Below, piece after piece: positions 40,716 to 49,097 of a stretch of 64,000 nt of DNA (positions within the stretch are counted from its first letter, which is position 1; each line of letters opens with the position of its first letter). The position numbers were made by a program, and so were the translations under genes. This DNA comes from Amphiplicatus sp046296195. GTDB taxonomy: Bacteria; Pseudomonadota; Alphaproteobacteria; Caulobacterales; Parvularculaceae. Where the stretch lies: assembly GCA_046296195.1 (NCBI GenBank), contig JBKBLR010000007.1, forward strand, positions 1-64,000. Direction: 5' to 3'. Below the pieces are notes generated by a model, which saw only the letters and a program-made list of their open reading frames with translations, ran no database searches and was not told where the DNA came from.

Positions 40716-41096
40716 ATGAGGAACATCGAAGCGATATTCGGGGGCATCCTCGCCCTTGTCGTTCTGGGGGCGGCGATTTTCATGGTCGCCGGCAATGGCT
40801 GGACCACGAAACCGGCGCCGCTGCCCGGTCAGAGCCCTGATTATCCCTCGGCGGGCGGGCCGATCGTCGACGCCGCCGCCGGCAACGTGAATTGCCAGTG
40901 TTATGATCAGGCCTTTGCGCTGGCCGGCAAGGATGTCACCGTCATGTCCTCGCAATATCGCACGGGGTTTGAGAGCTGCCGGGCGGTCGGGGGCCCCGAT
41001 GGCGGCGAATTCTGGACCGCCGGCTGGAATGCGCGCCTCTCGGCGAAGCCGTTCCAGGCTTCCTGCCGGGCCTATGAGCGCAGCCGCGGGGCCTGA
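40716..41096 (+). CDS. small membrane-anchored protein of unknown function
   Basis: This 126-residue protein has one N-terminal membrane span (about residues 7-26) and a periplasmic-type domain with three cysteines in 'NVNCQCYDQAF' and 'FESCRAVGG' plus one near the C-terminus ('ASCRAYERSRG'), suggesting disulfides outside the cytoplasm. I do not recognise a family. The start was set at ATG 40716 rather than GTG 40710. Two 13-base direct repeats (40637-40649 and 40652-40664) lie just upstream, in the spacer after argG. It converges on gpsA. Confidence 0.7.
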   Translation: MRNIEAIFGGILALVVLGAAIFMVAGNGWTTKPAPLPGQSPDYPSAGGPIVDAAAGNVNCQCYDQAFALAGKDVTVMSSQYRTGFESCRAVGGPDGGEFWTAGWNARLSAKPFQASCRAYERSRGA

Positions 41097-41191
41097 CGCG
41101 CCCCTTGCTCCTTCCCTGAGGCTTGAGGCCGGACCCTCCGTTCGGCTTGTTCCTTGTGCGAAAGGATACTTTCTGAATTTGGCGTTCGGGA

Positions 41192-42205
41192 TCAGCCCGT
41201 TTCGGCTTTGAGCGGCCGCGCCAGCAGCGCCCCGATGATTTCGTCAAGGCCGCGAGTGCCGGCGACGAGATCGGCGACGGCGGCGCAGACGGGCATGTCG
41301 ACGCCGGCGGCTTTCGCCATGGCGATCAGGGCGGGCGCTGTTGCGACGCCCTCGGTCACTGAATTCCGCCCGCCAAGGACCTCATCGAGCCGCCGCCCGC
41401 GGCCAAGCTCGAGGCCCAGGGAGTAGTTCCGCGACTGGACGGACGTCGCCGTCAAGATGAGGTCACCGAGGCCGGAAAGGCCCGCCAGGGTTTCCACCTT
41501 GGCCCCGCGCGCCAGCGCCAGACGTTGGAACTCCGCAAAGCCCCGGGCGATCAGCGCCGCCCGGGCGCTGTCGCCAAGCCCGCGGCCAATGACGGCGCCG
41601 GCGGCGATCGCCAGCACGTTTTTCACCGCGCCGCCGAGCTCTGCGCCGATGAGGTCGTCGGAAAGGTAGGGCCGGAAATGCGGCGCGCTGACCGTCGCCA
41701 GCCAGCGCGCCCCAAGGGCCTGATTTTCCGCCGCGAGTGTCACCGCCGTCGGCAGACCTTCGGCGACATCTCGCGCAAAGCTCGGCCCTGAAAGGACGGC
41801 GGGCGAGGCATCCGGCCATACCGCGCTCAGCACTTCGGTCAGCATCAGGCCTGAGCCTCGCTCGATCCCTTTCGAGCACAGCAGCAAGGGGGCGCCCTTC
41901 GGCGCTACATTGCGGATGGAAGCAAGAACGGTGCGGGCGTGCTGGGCGGGAGCGACAAAAAGGTAAGCCTCGCGGCCGCCCGCCGTTGCGATCTCCGCGG
42001 TCGCCCTCAGGCCCTCGGGCAGGCGGACGCCTGGAAGGTAGGGCTCGTTCACCCGCCGGTCATTGATGGACGCCGCGGTCTCCGGCTCCAGCGTCCAGAT
42101 CAGCGTATCGACGCCCTTCGACGCCATGAGCGAACCGAGGGCCGTGCCCCAGGCGCCGCCGCCGATGACCGCCGCCGAGCCGAAGGGTGACGCTGCGACC
42201 GTCAT
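41192..42205 (-). CDS. gpsA: glycerol-3-phosphate dehydrogenase [NAD(P)+]
   Basis: This 337-residue enzyme makes sn-glycerol 3-phosphate for phospholipids. It has the Rossmann motif 'AAVIGGGAWGTALGSLMASKG', 'APLLLCSKGIERGSG', 'VLSGPSFARDVAEGLPTAVTLA' and the catalytic Lys region 'IGAELGGAVKNVLAIAAG'. The ATG at 42205 is preferred over a longer frame that would reach into the divergent TetR gene. In many alphaproteobacteria gpsA follows tsaD; here tsaD lies about 5 kb away with an ATPase and TetR genes between. Confidence 0.95.
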   Translation of the reverse strand: MTVAASPFGSAAVIGGGAWGTALGSLMASKGVDTLIWTLEPETAASINDRRVNEPYLPGVRLPEGLRATAEIATAGGREAYLFVAPAQHARTVLASIRNVAPKGAPLLLCSKGIERGSGLMLTEVLSAVWPDASPAVLSGPSFARDVAEGLPTAVTLAAENQALGARWLATVSAPHFRPYLSDDLIGAELGGAVKNVLAIAAGAVIGRGLGDSARAALIARGFAEFQRLALARGAKVETLAGLSGLGDLILTATSVQSRNYSLGLELGRGRRLDEVLGGRNSVTEGVATAPALIAMAKAAGVDMPVCAAVADLVAGTRGLDEIIGALLARPLKAETG

Positions 42206-42245
42206 GTGCAATGATGATTGCTGAACAGGAAAGAAAGCATTCAGG

Positions 42246-42881
42246 ATGAGACCTCCTGCGGCCCGCCTCTCGCCCGTTCCCGACGCCACCGCCGAGGCGA
42301 TCCTCAACGCCGCCAGTCGCCGCTTCCTGCATTACGGCTATGCCAAAACGACCATGTCGGAGATCGCCAGCGACTGCAACATGTCGCCCGGCAACCTTTA
42401 TCGCTACTTTCCCTCAAAGCTCGACATCGCCGAGGCCTTCGCCCATCGCCTTAGGAGCGACCATCTCGAGGAGCTCAGGAAGGCCTCGCACGCCCCGGAT
42501 CTTACAACCGCCGAACGGCTCCGTGCCTATTTCCGAACCAAGCTGAAGCTCGCCTATGATCGCTATCACGATCGGCCTCGTGCCTATGAGCTGTCGCAGG
42601 CGATCCTGAAAGAGCGGCTTTCCTTCGCCAGCGAATGGGAGGCGGCGGAGGCGATGATCATCGAGGACATTCTGAACCGCGGCGCCGAGGCCGGGGATCT
42701 GGTGCTCGCCAACCGGACCCGGACCGCCCGCCTGCTGCAGGACGTGTTTTTCCGCTTCACCAGCTCCGCCATCTATTTCGAGGGCGATTACGAAACCCTC
42801 GCCCGCGACCTCGACGACGTCATGGACCTCGTCCTCGACGGCTTCGCCTGGCGGCATTCGGGGTTTGTGAGGGGCGCTTGA
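42246..42881 (+). CDS. TetR-family transcriptional regulator
   Basis: This 211-residue protein has an N-terminal TetR helix-turn-helix: 'ILNAASRRFLHYGYAKTTMSEIASDCNMSPGNLYRYFPSKLDIAEAF'. The C-terminal domain is helical, as usual, and binds an unknown ligand. It is divergent from gpsA (40 bases apart) and is followed by a strong promoter for a microprotein. It might control gpsA, itself or that promoter; the sequence does not say which. Confidence 0.92.
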   Translation: MRPPAARLSPVPDATAEAILNAASRRFLHYGYAKTTMSEIASDCNMSPGNLYRYFPSKLDIAEAFAHRLRSDHLEELRKASHAPDLTTAERLRAYFRTKLKLAYDRYHDRPRAYELSQAILKERLSFASEWEAAEAMIIEDILNRGAEAGDLVLANRTRTARLLQDVFFRFTSSAIYFEGDYETLARDLDDVMDLVLDGFAWRHSGFVRGA

Positions 42882-42945
42882 GACGGGCTGAGGCAGCCCC
42901 CACAAAAATTATACGATGAACGATGAATATTTTCGCCAATTTTCA

Positions 42946-42974
42946 TTGACAGTGGTCCGGTCCGATCCTAGATA
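42946..42974 (+). promoter_or_regulatory. near-consensus sigma70 promoter
   Basis: TTGACA (42946-42951, consensus) and TAGATA (42969-42974) are separated by 17 bases. The expected start point is about 42981, 83 bases before a microprotein ATG. Just upstream is a tandem ACGATGA repeat (42913-42919, 42920-42926), a possible regulator site. It is the best promoter match I found in the window. Confidence 0.8.
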
Positions 42975-43063
42975 CCGGTCATCGCTTCCGCCTCATCAAC
43001 CCTCGGGTTCGGTGCGGCCTGACGAGGCGGTTAAAAGACCAAAGAAAACAAAGAGAAACAGCC

Positions 43064-43186
43064 ATGATCACCAGCATTGCACGTTCTGCGGGCGTTCGTT
43101 TCGCCATCGCCATCCTTTTGTCGGCGGTAATCGCCGGCGGCTATCTTTCGGCGATCGGCTTCCTGAACCCCGGCTTCGTCGCCTGA
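43064..43186 (+). CDS. 40-residue single-span membrane microprotein
   Basis: The ATG is preceded by AGAGAAA at good spacing and encodes a short polar N-terminus, one hydrophobic span ('VRFAIAILLSAVIAGGYLSA') and a C-terminal 'IGFLNPGFVA'. The pattern G-x-Y-L-x-A-[LI]-G resembles that of the microprotein at 30355. It lies alone between a near-consensus promoter and a 12-bp-stem terminator, so it could be made at a high level from a transcript of about 380 bases. I recognise no described family. Confidence 0.65.
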   Translation: MITSIARSAGVRFAIAILLSAVIAGGYLSAIGFLNPGFVA

Positions 43187-43292
43187 CGGCGGCGTGAAAA
43201 TTCATCCGGCCCGTTCCGCGGGCCCGAACGATAACGATGAGGACCCCGGTTCGCGAGATTTTCCGGAAAGAACGCCCCTTCTGACCGGGAAG

Positions 43293-43303
43293 CCCCCCCC
43301 CCC
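43293..43303. repeat. homopolymeric tract of 11 cytosines
   Basis: Eleven consecutive Cs lie in the 3' untranslated part of the microprotein transcript, before the terminator. Such tracts slip during replication and sequencing, so the exact length is uncertain. Confidence 0.85.
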
Positions 43304-43323
43304 AGAGTCTCGCGAGCCTTATG

Positions 43324-43363
43324 AACGCGGAAGCCACCCTCCCGGCTTCCGCGTTTTCATTTT
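43324..43363 (+). terminator. intrinsic terminator of the microprotein unit
   Basis: A 12-bp perfect stem (43324-43335 with 43344-43355, 8-base loop) runs into TTTTCATTTT on the rightward strand. It ends at the stop codon of the convergent ATPase gene. The leftward side lacks a U-tract, although the stem could still serve as a roadblock. Confidence 0.9.
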
Positions 43364-45810
43364 CACGCAGCGCCCCGCCCGTCAGGGCCGACCGCCTTTG
43401 CCGCGCCGCTGCGTCGCAAGCCCACAAACTTCCGGAACTCAAGAATGGCGAGCGTGCCGAGCGCCACGGCCGCCGCGGAAAGCGCATCGCTGGCGGAGAT
43501 CGGCGTGAATTTGAACAGGGCGCGCGCCGGCTCGAAAGAGATGGCGAGGGCGGCCATAAGCGCCGTCATCGGAAAGATGACCGCCATCGGCCTGTTTGGC
43601 CGAACGATCGCCGCCAGCACCGACGCGCTGAAAGATCGATTGATGAGGATCAGCGCGGCGATCGCGCCCAAAAGGGCGACAAACGCGGTTGTCCGCACCG
43701 TCGCCTCGCTCGCGCCGCCAGCCGCCGCATGGACGATGACGGCGCCGATCAGGGCCGCGGCGACGCCGCCCTGAAGCAGACTGAACAGCGCCAGCGGCGG
43801 ATCGACAAGCGACTTCTCCGCCGGGCGCGGCGGGCGATGCATGACGGTGCGCTCCTCGGCCTCGGCTTCGAAAACAAGCGCGCAGATCGGATCGATGACC
43901 ATCTCGAGAAAGGCGATGTGGACCGGCCCGATGAGGATCGGCGCGCCGGTCGCCAGGGGCGCGATGGCCAGCGCCGCGATGGGAACATGCAAGGCGATGA
44001 TGAAAGCCGCGGCCTTGCCGAGATTGTCATAGATCCGCCGGCCTAGGCGGATCGCTTTCACGACTGCGCTGCAATCATCGTCGAGGAGGACGATCAAAGA
44101 CGCCTCGCGCGCGACGTCGGCGCCGCGCCCGCCCATGGCGACCCCGATATGAGCAGCCTTGAGCGCCGGCGCGTCGTTGACCCCGTCGCCGGTCATCGCG
44201 ACGATTTCGCCTGCCGCCTTCAGCGCGTTGACCAGCCGAAGCTTCTGTTCCACCATGACGCGCGCGAAAATGTCTGCATCCTTGAGGCGGCGGGCGAGCG
44301 CCTCGTCATCAAGGCCGGCGATCTCCTCGCCGGTGATCACGCCCTCGCCGTCAATGCCGGCCGCGCGCGCGATCGCCTGCGCCGCCGTCGGGAAATCGCC
44401 CGTCACCATCACCACGCGAACGCCTGCGGACCGACACTCCTCGACCGCCTCCCGCACGCCGGCGCGCAAGGGGTCCGCGAGGCCGACGAGCCCGATGAAG
44501 CGGAAGGCGAAGTCGCGCGGCGAGGCGGGCAACGGCTCGCGCCCCCAATCGGCGTTTGCAACGCCGATCACGCGCATGCCTTTCGCGGCCATCTCGCGCG
44601 CGCCCGCCACCAGGTGCGCCGTTTCCCGGCAGTCGAGCCGGCAAAGCTCCGCAATCGCCTCGGGCGCGCCCTTGGCGGCGACGAGCAGCGTCGGCGCCGC
44701 TGCGCCCCGCCAGACATTGGTGACGGCGAGCAGGTCAGGGCCGAGGCCGTAGGTGTGGACCTGGTCCCATGCCGCGTCATCAGGGGCGGCCGCAGGCCCA
44801 AACCCGTCAGCGAGGTCGTGGAAGGCCCTCTCCATCGGGTCGACCGGCATGCGCGCGCTTGCAAGAACGCCGATCCTCGCAATCTCCGCATGCGCCGCAG
44901 CGCCGTCCGCAGCGCCGTTGAGGACCTGATCCCGACTTCTCAGCTCCGCGACCGTCATCCGGTTTTCGGTCAGCGTGCCGGTTTTATCCGTACAAAGAAC
45001 GCTTGCGGCGCCGAGGCTCTCGACCGCAGCGGCCCGCCGCGTCAGCACGCGCGCTTGCGATATCCGCCAGGCGCCCATGGCGAGAAAGACGGTGAGCACG
45101 ACCGGGAACTCTTCGGGCAGCATCGCCATGCCGAGCGCGATGCCCTGCACAGTCGCGCCCGCCCAGTCGCCGCGAAGGAGTCCCTGGAGCAGGAGCGCAG
45201 CGCCGCAAACGAGAATCGCGATCGCGCCGAACAGCCGGACGAGGCGGCCCATCTCGATCCTCAGGCGCGGGGGCTCTTCGGCGATCACCTCGAGCGAGCG
45301 GCCGATCTTGCCGATCTCGGCGGCCGCGCCGGTGGCGAACACGAGGCCGAGCCCATGGCCGCGGATGATGAGCGAGCCGGAATAGGCAACGGACTGAGCG
45401 TCGCCGCCCGGGCGGGGCCGCGCAGGCGGAACGCCTGACGGGTCAGCGATCTTTGCGACGGGAATGGCCTCGCCGGTCAGGAGGGATTCGTCCGCGGCCA
45501 ATCCGTGCGCCTCGACGATCACGCAATCCGCCGGCACGCGGTCGCCCTCGCCGAGGACGACGAGGTCGCCGCGGACGACCTCGCGGCCGGGGATGCGTTG
45601 CCGGACGCCGCCGCGAATGACGGCGGCCCGTGGACTGGAAAGGTCCCGTAAGGCCTCGAGCACGCGCTCGGTCCGGCGTTCCTGAACGACCGTGATCAGC
45701 ACTGAGAGATTGGCGAAGGCGAGCAGCATCAGCGCCTCCGCGAGGTCGCCGATGACGAGATAGACAAGCCCGCCGGCGATCAGCAGCAACAGCATCGGCT
45801 CGCGCAGCAC
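43363..45810 (-). CDS. P-type cation-transporting ATPase, N-terminally interrupted
   Basis: This 815-residue open frame covers most of a PMCA/SERCA-like P2 ATPase. It has 'DESLLTGEAIPV' (actuator), 'MLPEEFPVVLTVF' in membrane helix 4, the phosphorylated Asp in 'LCTDKTGTLTEN' (about residue 275), 'VAMTGDGVNDAPALKAAHIGVAMGG' and a C-terminal six-helix cation-ATPase domain. The transported ion is not certain; PEEFP replaces the calcium-pump PEGLP. The family's N-terminal domain lies upstream in the same frame but is cut by a TAG at 45892-45894. The GTG at 45810 and ATG at 45795 have no evident ribosome-binding site, so the gene may be inactive or depend on readthrough. Confidence 0.8.
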   Translation of the reverse strand: MLREPMLLLLIAGGLVYLVIGDLAEALMLLAFANLSVLITVVQERRTERVLEALRDLSSPRAAVIRGGVRQRIPGREVVRGDLVVLGEGDRVPADCVIVEAHGLAADESLLTGEAIPVAKIADPSGVPPARPRPGGDAQSVAYSGSLIIRGHGLGLVFATGAAAEIGKIGRSLEVIAEEPPRLRIEMGRLVRLFGAIAILVCGAALLLQGLLRGDWAGATVQGIALGMAMLPEEFPVVLTVFLAMGAWRISQARVLTRRAAAVESLGAASVLCTDKTGTLTENRMTVAELRSRDQVLNGAADGAAAHAEIARIGVLASARMPVDPMERAFHDLADGFGPAAAPDDAAWDQVHTYGLGPDLLAVTNVWRGAAAPTLLVAAKGAPEAIAELCRLDCRETAHLVAGAREMAAKGMRVIGVANADWGREPLPASPRDFAFRFIGLVGLADPLRAGVREAVEECRSAGVRVVMVTGDFPTAAQAIARAAGIDGEGVITGEEIAGLDDEALARRLKDADIFARVMVEQKLRLVNALKAAGEIVAMTGDGVNDAPALKAAHIGVAMGGRGADVAREASLIVLLDDDCSAVVKAIRLGRRIYDNLGKAAAFIIALHVPIAALAIAPLATGAPILIGPVHIAFLEMVIDPICALVFEAEAEERTVMHRPPRPAEKSLVDPPLALFSLLQGGVAAALIGAVIVHAAAGGASEATVRTTAFVALLGAIAALILINRSFSASVLAAIVRPNRPMAVIFPMTALMAALAISFEPARALFKFTPISASDALSAAAVALGTLAILEFRKFVGLRRSGAAKAVGPDGRGAA

Positions 45811-45954
45811 CTCGCGGAGAATGCGGGCGAGGCCGCGCTTTCGCGGCCGGGGAAGGTCGTTGCCGACCTCTTCCTCGAGCCTCCGACGGGCCTATTCCGG
45901 CTTAAGCCCGTCGCGGCTGTAAGCGCTCGCAATCGCGTCTGTCTTTTCCTGCAT
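45811..45954 (-). pseudogene. N-terminal part of the P-type ATPase, cut by TAG
   Basis: From ATG 45952-45954 the frame encodes 20 residues (MQEKTDAIASAYSRDGLKPE), then TAG at 45892-45894, then 'ARRRLEEEVGNDLPRPRKRGLARILREVLREPM' continuous with the ATPase frame. This is the cation_ATPase_N domain, in which relatives read roughly GLSxxEARRRLxExGxNxLP. A single C-to-T change (CAG to TAG) would explain the stop. Confidence 0.8.
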
Positions 45955-46050
45955 GGAACCTCGCGCTTCAGGAGCTCACCGAATCCGGGCGCCGGTCAAT
46001 GATCTCGAACAACGCAGGCGACGCACCGCTCGCCGCCATCCAGCGCCCGG

Positions 46051-47142
46051 TCAGGACTTGGGTCCCTTTTTGCCGCCGCCATGGGCGCGGCCTTCCGGCG
46101 GCTCGGCGAGCGGCCAGCGCGCGCGGGGCGCGAAGGCGAGCGCCTCTTCAATCGTCGGCGCAAGGCCGGCGCGCAGCCTTTCGACGCCCGCCCAGGCGAT
46201 CATTGCACCATTATCGGTGCAATATTTCGGCGGCGGATAGACGAGCCGCCAGCCGCGCGCCGACGTCAGCTCCTTGAGCGCGGCCTTGATGGCGCAATTG
46301 GCGGCGACGCCGCCAGCGACGACGAGCGTCGCTGTTCCCGAGCGTTCGAGCATCTCCATCGCCCGCGCCGTGCGTTCGGCGAGATGGGCGGCGATCGCCC
46401 GCTGGAATGAGGCGGCAAGGTCCGCGATATCCTGGTTTGTCGGTCGGGCAAGGGATTCTGCGGCAAGGCGCAGCGCCGTCTTGAGGCCCGACAGGGAAAA
46501 ATCGCATCCCTCGCGGCCGGCGAGCGGCCTCGGCAGGTCGTGCCGAAAGGGCGCGCCGCCCGTCGCCGCCCGCTCGATCATCGGCCCGCCGGGCTGGCCG
46601 AGCCCCAAGAGCTTCGCCGCCTTGTCGAACGCCTCTCCGGCCGCATCGTCGATCGTCGTCCCAAGCCGGCGGTAGCGCCCGAGGCCCTCCACCGCGACCA
46701 GCTGGGTATGGCCGCCTGATATGAGCAATAGCAGATAGGGAAATTCGACCCTTTCGGTCAGCCGTACCGATAAGGCGTGGGCTTCGAGATGGTTGACGGG
46801 GACAAGCGCTTTGCCATGCGCGAGGGCGATCGCCTTGGCCGCCGTCAGGCCGACCATCACCCCGCCGATGAGGCCTGGTCCTGCCGTCGCCGCGACCGCG
46901 TCAAGATCGCCCGGTATGACGCGCGCCGCGCGCAGCGCTTCTTCGACCACGCCGTCAATGAGGTCGACATGCGCGCGCGCCGCAATTTCCGGCACGACCC
47001 CGCCATAGGCGGCATGTCGTTCGAACTGGGCGCGCGTCACATTGGACAGAACGCGGACATCCGGCCCCCGCGCCGACACCACGGCGGCGGCGGTGTCGTC
47101 GCAGCTTGATTCAACGCCAAGGACGAGAAGATCGGCAGTCAT
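46051..47142 (-). CDS. tsaD: tRNA N6-threonylcarbamoyladenosine transferase TsaD
   Basis: This 363-residue enzyme transfers threonylcarbamoyl to A37 of ANN-decoding tRNAs. The family opening is 'VLGVESSCDDTAAAVV', with the metal-binding HxxxH-type motif in 'VNHLEAHALSVRL', 'LLLLISGGHTQLVAVEG', 'DDAAGEAFDKAAKLLGLGQPGGP' and the nucleotide-binding 'LVVAGGVAANCAIKAAL' and 'YCTDNGAMIAWAG'. The ATG at 47142 fits the family. It is divergent from hemD, the common alphaproteobacterial arrangement. Confidence 0.96.
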   Translation of the reverse strand: MTADLLVLGVESSCDDTAAAVVSARGPDVRVLSNVTRAQFERHAAYGGVVPEIAARAHVDLIDGVVEEALRAARVIPGDLDAVAATAGPGLIGGVMVGLTAAKAIALAHGKALVPVNHLEAHALSVRLTERVEFPYLLLLISGGHTQLVAVEGLGRYRRLGTTIDDAAGEAFDKAAKLLGLGQPGGPMIERAATGGAPFRHDLPRPLAGREGCDFSLSGLKTALRLAAESLARPTNQDIADLAASFQRAIAAHLAERTARAMEMLERSGTATLVVAGGVAANCAIKAALKELTSARGWRLVYPPPKYCTDNGAMIAWAGVERLRAGLAPTIEEALAFAPRARWPLAEPPEGRAHGGGKKGPKS

Positions 47143-47232
47143 GAGGCACCAGCCAGTAGGCGAAGGCGGCGCGCGCGCAAATAGGGCCTCGGGCACTTGC
47201 GCACCGCCCCGGCGCTACCGCCTAGTGACGCC

Positions 47233-47961
47233 ATGAAGGTCATCAATACCCGGCCGGCGCCCGATGCGGGCGCCTTTTCGGCGGCGATCCGCGCCGCAGG
47301 CGGCGAGGTCATCCTGTCGCCGGTGATGACGATACGGTTTCGCGGCGAGCCGGCGCCGGTAGCGCCGGGCGAGGCGCTCGCCTTCACCTCGGCGAACGGC
47401 GTCAGGGCCTTTGCGCAGGTGAATGCCGACCGGTCGTCGCCCGTCTTCGCGGTCGGCGCGGCGACCGCCGATGAAGCAAGGCGAGCGGGGTTTCAGGATG
47501 TCGCGGCGGCGGAGGGCGAGGTTGAAAGCCTCGCGCGGTTGATTGCGGGAACGAAAGGACCCTGGTCAGTGCTCCATCTTGCCGGCAGTGATCGGGCGGG
47601 CGATCTCGTCGCTGCGCTCGCCGAAAGGGGCGTTCCGGCGCGCCGGCAGGTGCTTTATGAAGCCGTTCCCGCGCCGCATCTCAGCCCAGAGGCGCGCGCG
47701 GCCCTCGCCAACGAGCCAGAAAACTGCGCGGTAGGGCTCTTCTCGCCGCGCTCGGCGGTGCTGTTTTTCGCGCAAACCGTCGCCGACGGCCTTGAAAGCA
47801 GGCTTTCGCGGGCGACGCTGCTGGCGCTCAGCCCGGCCGTCGCCGCCGCGGCGCTGCAGCCGCGATGGGGGGCCGTGAAGATTGCCGCGGTCCGATCGGC
47901 GGACGCGATGGCGGCGCTCATCGACGCCGCGCCCCCGACGCCTTCGTCCCGCCGGGATTGA
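47233..47961 (+). CDS. hemD: uroporphyrinogen-III synthase
   Basis: This 242-residue protein has the bilobed HemD fold: 'KVINTRPAPDAGAFSAAIRAAGGEVILSPVMTI', 'LAFTSANGVRAFAQVN', 'FAVGAATADEARRAGFQDV', 'GPWSVLHLAGSDRAGDL' and 'VGLFSPRSAVLFFAQTV'. It closes hydroxymethylbilane into uroporphyrinogen III with D-ring inversion. The family is weakly conserved, so context matters: it is divergent from tsaD and followed by a Mic60-like protein and HemY, the typical hemD-Mic60-hemY order. HemC is not in this stretch. Confidence 0.93.
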   Translation: MKVINTRPAPDAGAFSAAIRAAGGEVILSPVMTIRFRGEPAPVAPGEALAFTSANGVRAFAQVNADRSSPVFAVGAATADEARRAGFQDVAAAEGEVESLARLIAGTKGPWSVLHLAGSDRAGDLVAALAERGVPARRQVLYEAVPAPHLSPEARAALANEPENCAVGLFSPRSAVLFFAQTVADGLESRLSRATLLALSPAVAAAALQPRWGAVKIAAVRSADAMAALIDAAPPTPSSRRD

Positions 47962-47996
47962 CGCTATATCTGCTGCTGCAGCCGAAGGACCCGGAG

Positions 47997-49097
47997 ATGG
48001 TCGCTGACGACAGCCAATTGCCGCAGAAGGCGGAGCCCGATCCCCCGGAGATCGCGGCCGAACCCGACGGAACGGCGCTGACGACGCAGGAAGCCCCGCC
48101 CGCCGCGTCGCCGGAACCGGCTGGGCGTTCGCCGGGATTGATCCTGCTCGCCATTTTTGCGGCGGTCCTCGCGATCGCCAGCGCCGCCTATTTCTCGCGC
48201 GCCCGGGCGCCGACGCCGCCGGTTCCCGGCAGCGCCGCCGATGCGCCGGCCGCGGCGCGGCTGGAGATCCCGCAAGAGAAACCGGCCGCCGGCGCCGGAC
48301 TTCATGACGCGCCCGGCCCCGTTAATCCGTCTCCGGACAAAATTTTCAATGACGGGGCGTCCGCGAAGAACGCGCTGGGCGCCGCGCCTGATTCTTCCGG
48401 CGCGGGGTTCATCAACGACCTGCCGCCGGCCCCGCATGCCGCCCCCGGCGCCAATGACGTCTTGCGCGACGCGGCGAAGAACGCGCTGCGAAACAAAGCG
48501 GATGAGGCTCCGTCAACGGAACAATCGGAACCCGAAGCCTCGCTCGATCCGTTCAGCGAGCGCGCCCTGACGGCGGAGCGCGCCGCCGCCCGCCGCGCGC
48601 TCGCTTTCGCCGCGCTCGCTGCAAAGGCCCGGTCGGGGGCGCCTTACGCCGAGGAGCTGCGCATGTTTCTGGCCGAGCCGCAGGACGAGCCTCTGCCCGC
48701 GCTCGTCGCCGACCGGGCGGGCGAGGGGGTCCCGACCGCCGCCATGCTCGCCGCGAGCTTCCCGGAATTTCATCGCGGCGCGCTCGCCGCGGGGCGCCGC
48801 GCCGAGGCGAAGGGCGCCGCGGCAGGCCTTGGCTCCAGCTTCGCGTCGCTGGTCAATTTGCGTCCGGCCAAGCCCTTGCAGGGCGCATCTTCCGTCGCGG
48901 TGTTGTCACGCGTGGAGGCGGCGGCGCTTGCAGGCGACCTTTCTCGGGCGCTCGCTGAGGCCGCCGCCTTGCGGCCGGAAGCCGCGGACGCGCTGAAGCC
49001 GTGGCTTGAAGACGCGCGCGCCCGCCTGGCGCTCGACGAGGCGCTCGCCGCGCGTGAACGCGCGATGCTGGCCTTGCTCGCGCCGGGGCGGCTCTGA
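47997..49097 (+). CDS. Mic60/mitofilin-like membrane protein (COG4223)
   Basis: This 366-residue protein has one membrane span (about residues 45-66, 'LILLAIFAAVLAIASAAYF'), a low-complexity Pro/Ala/Asp linker (67-175) and a C-terminal domain (about 220-366) typical of the hemD-hemY-associated alphaproteobacterial proteins proposed as ancestors of mitochondrial Mic60. These are thought to shape intracytoplasmic membranes or contact sites. The coiled-coil common in the middle of Mic60 is not obvious here. It follows hemD by 35 bases and overlaps hemY by one base. Naming is by context and layout, not by strong identity. Confidence 0.78.
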   Translation: MVADDSQLPQKAEPDPPEIAAEPDGTALTTQEAPPAASPEPAGRSPGLILLAIFAAVLAIASAAYFSRARAPTPPVPGSAADAPAAARLEIPQEKPAAGAGLHDAPGPVNPSPDKIFNDGASAKNALGAAPDSSGAGFINDLPPAPHAAPGANDVLRDAAKNALRNKADEAPSTEQSEPEASLDPFSERALTAERAAARRALAFAALAAKARSGAPYAEELRMFLAEPQDEPLPALVADRAGEGVPTAAMLAASFPEFHRGALAAGRRAEAKGAAAGLGSSFASLVNLRPAKPLQGASSVAVLSRVEAAALAGDLSRALAEAAALRPEAADALKPWLEDARARLALDEALAARERAMLALLAPGRL

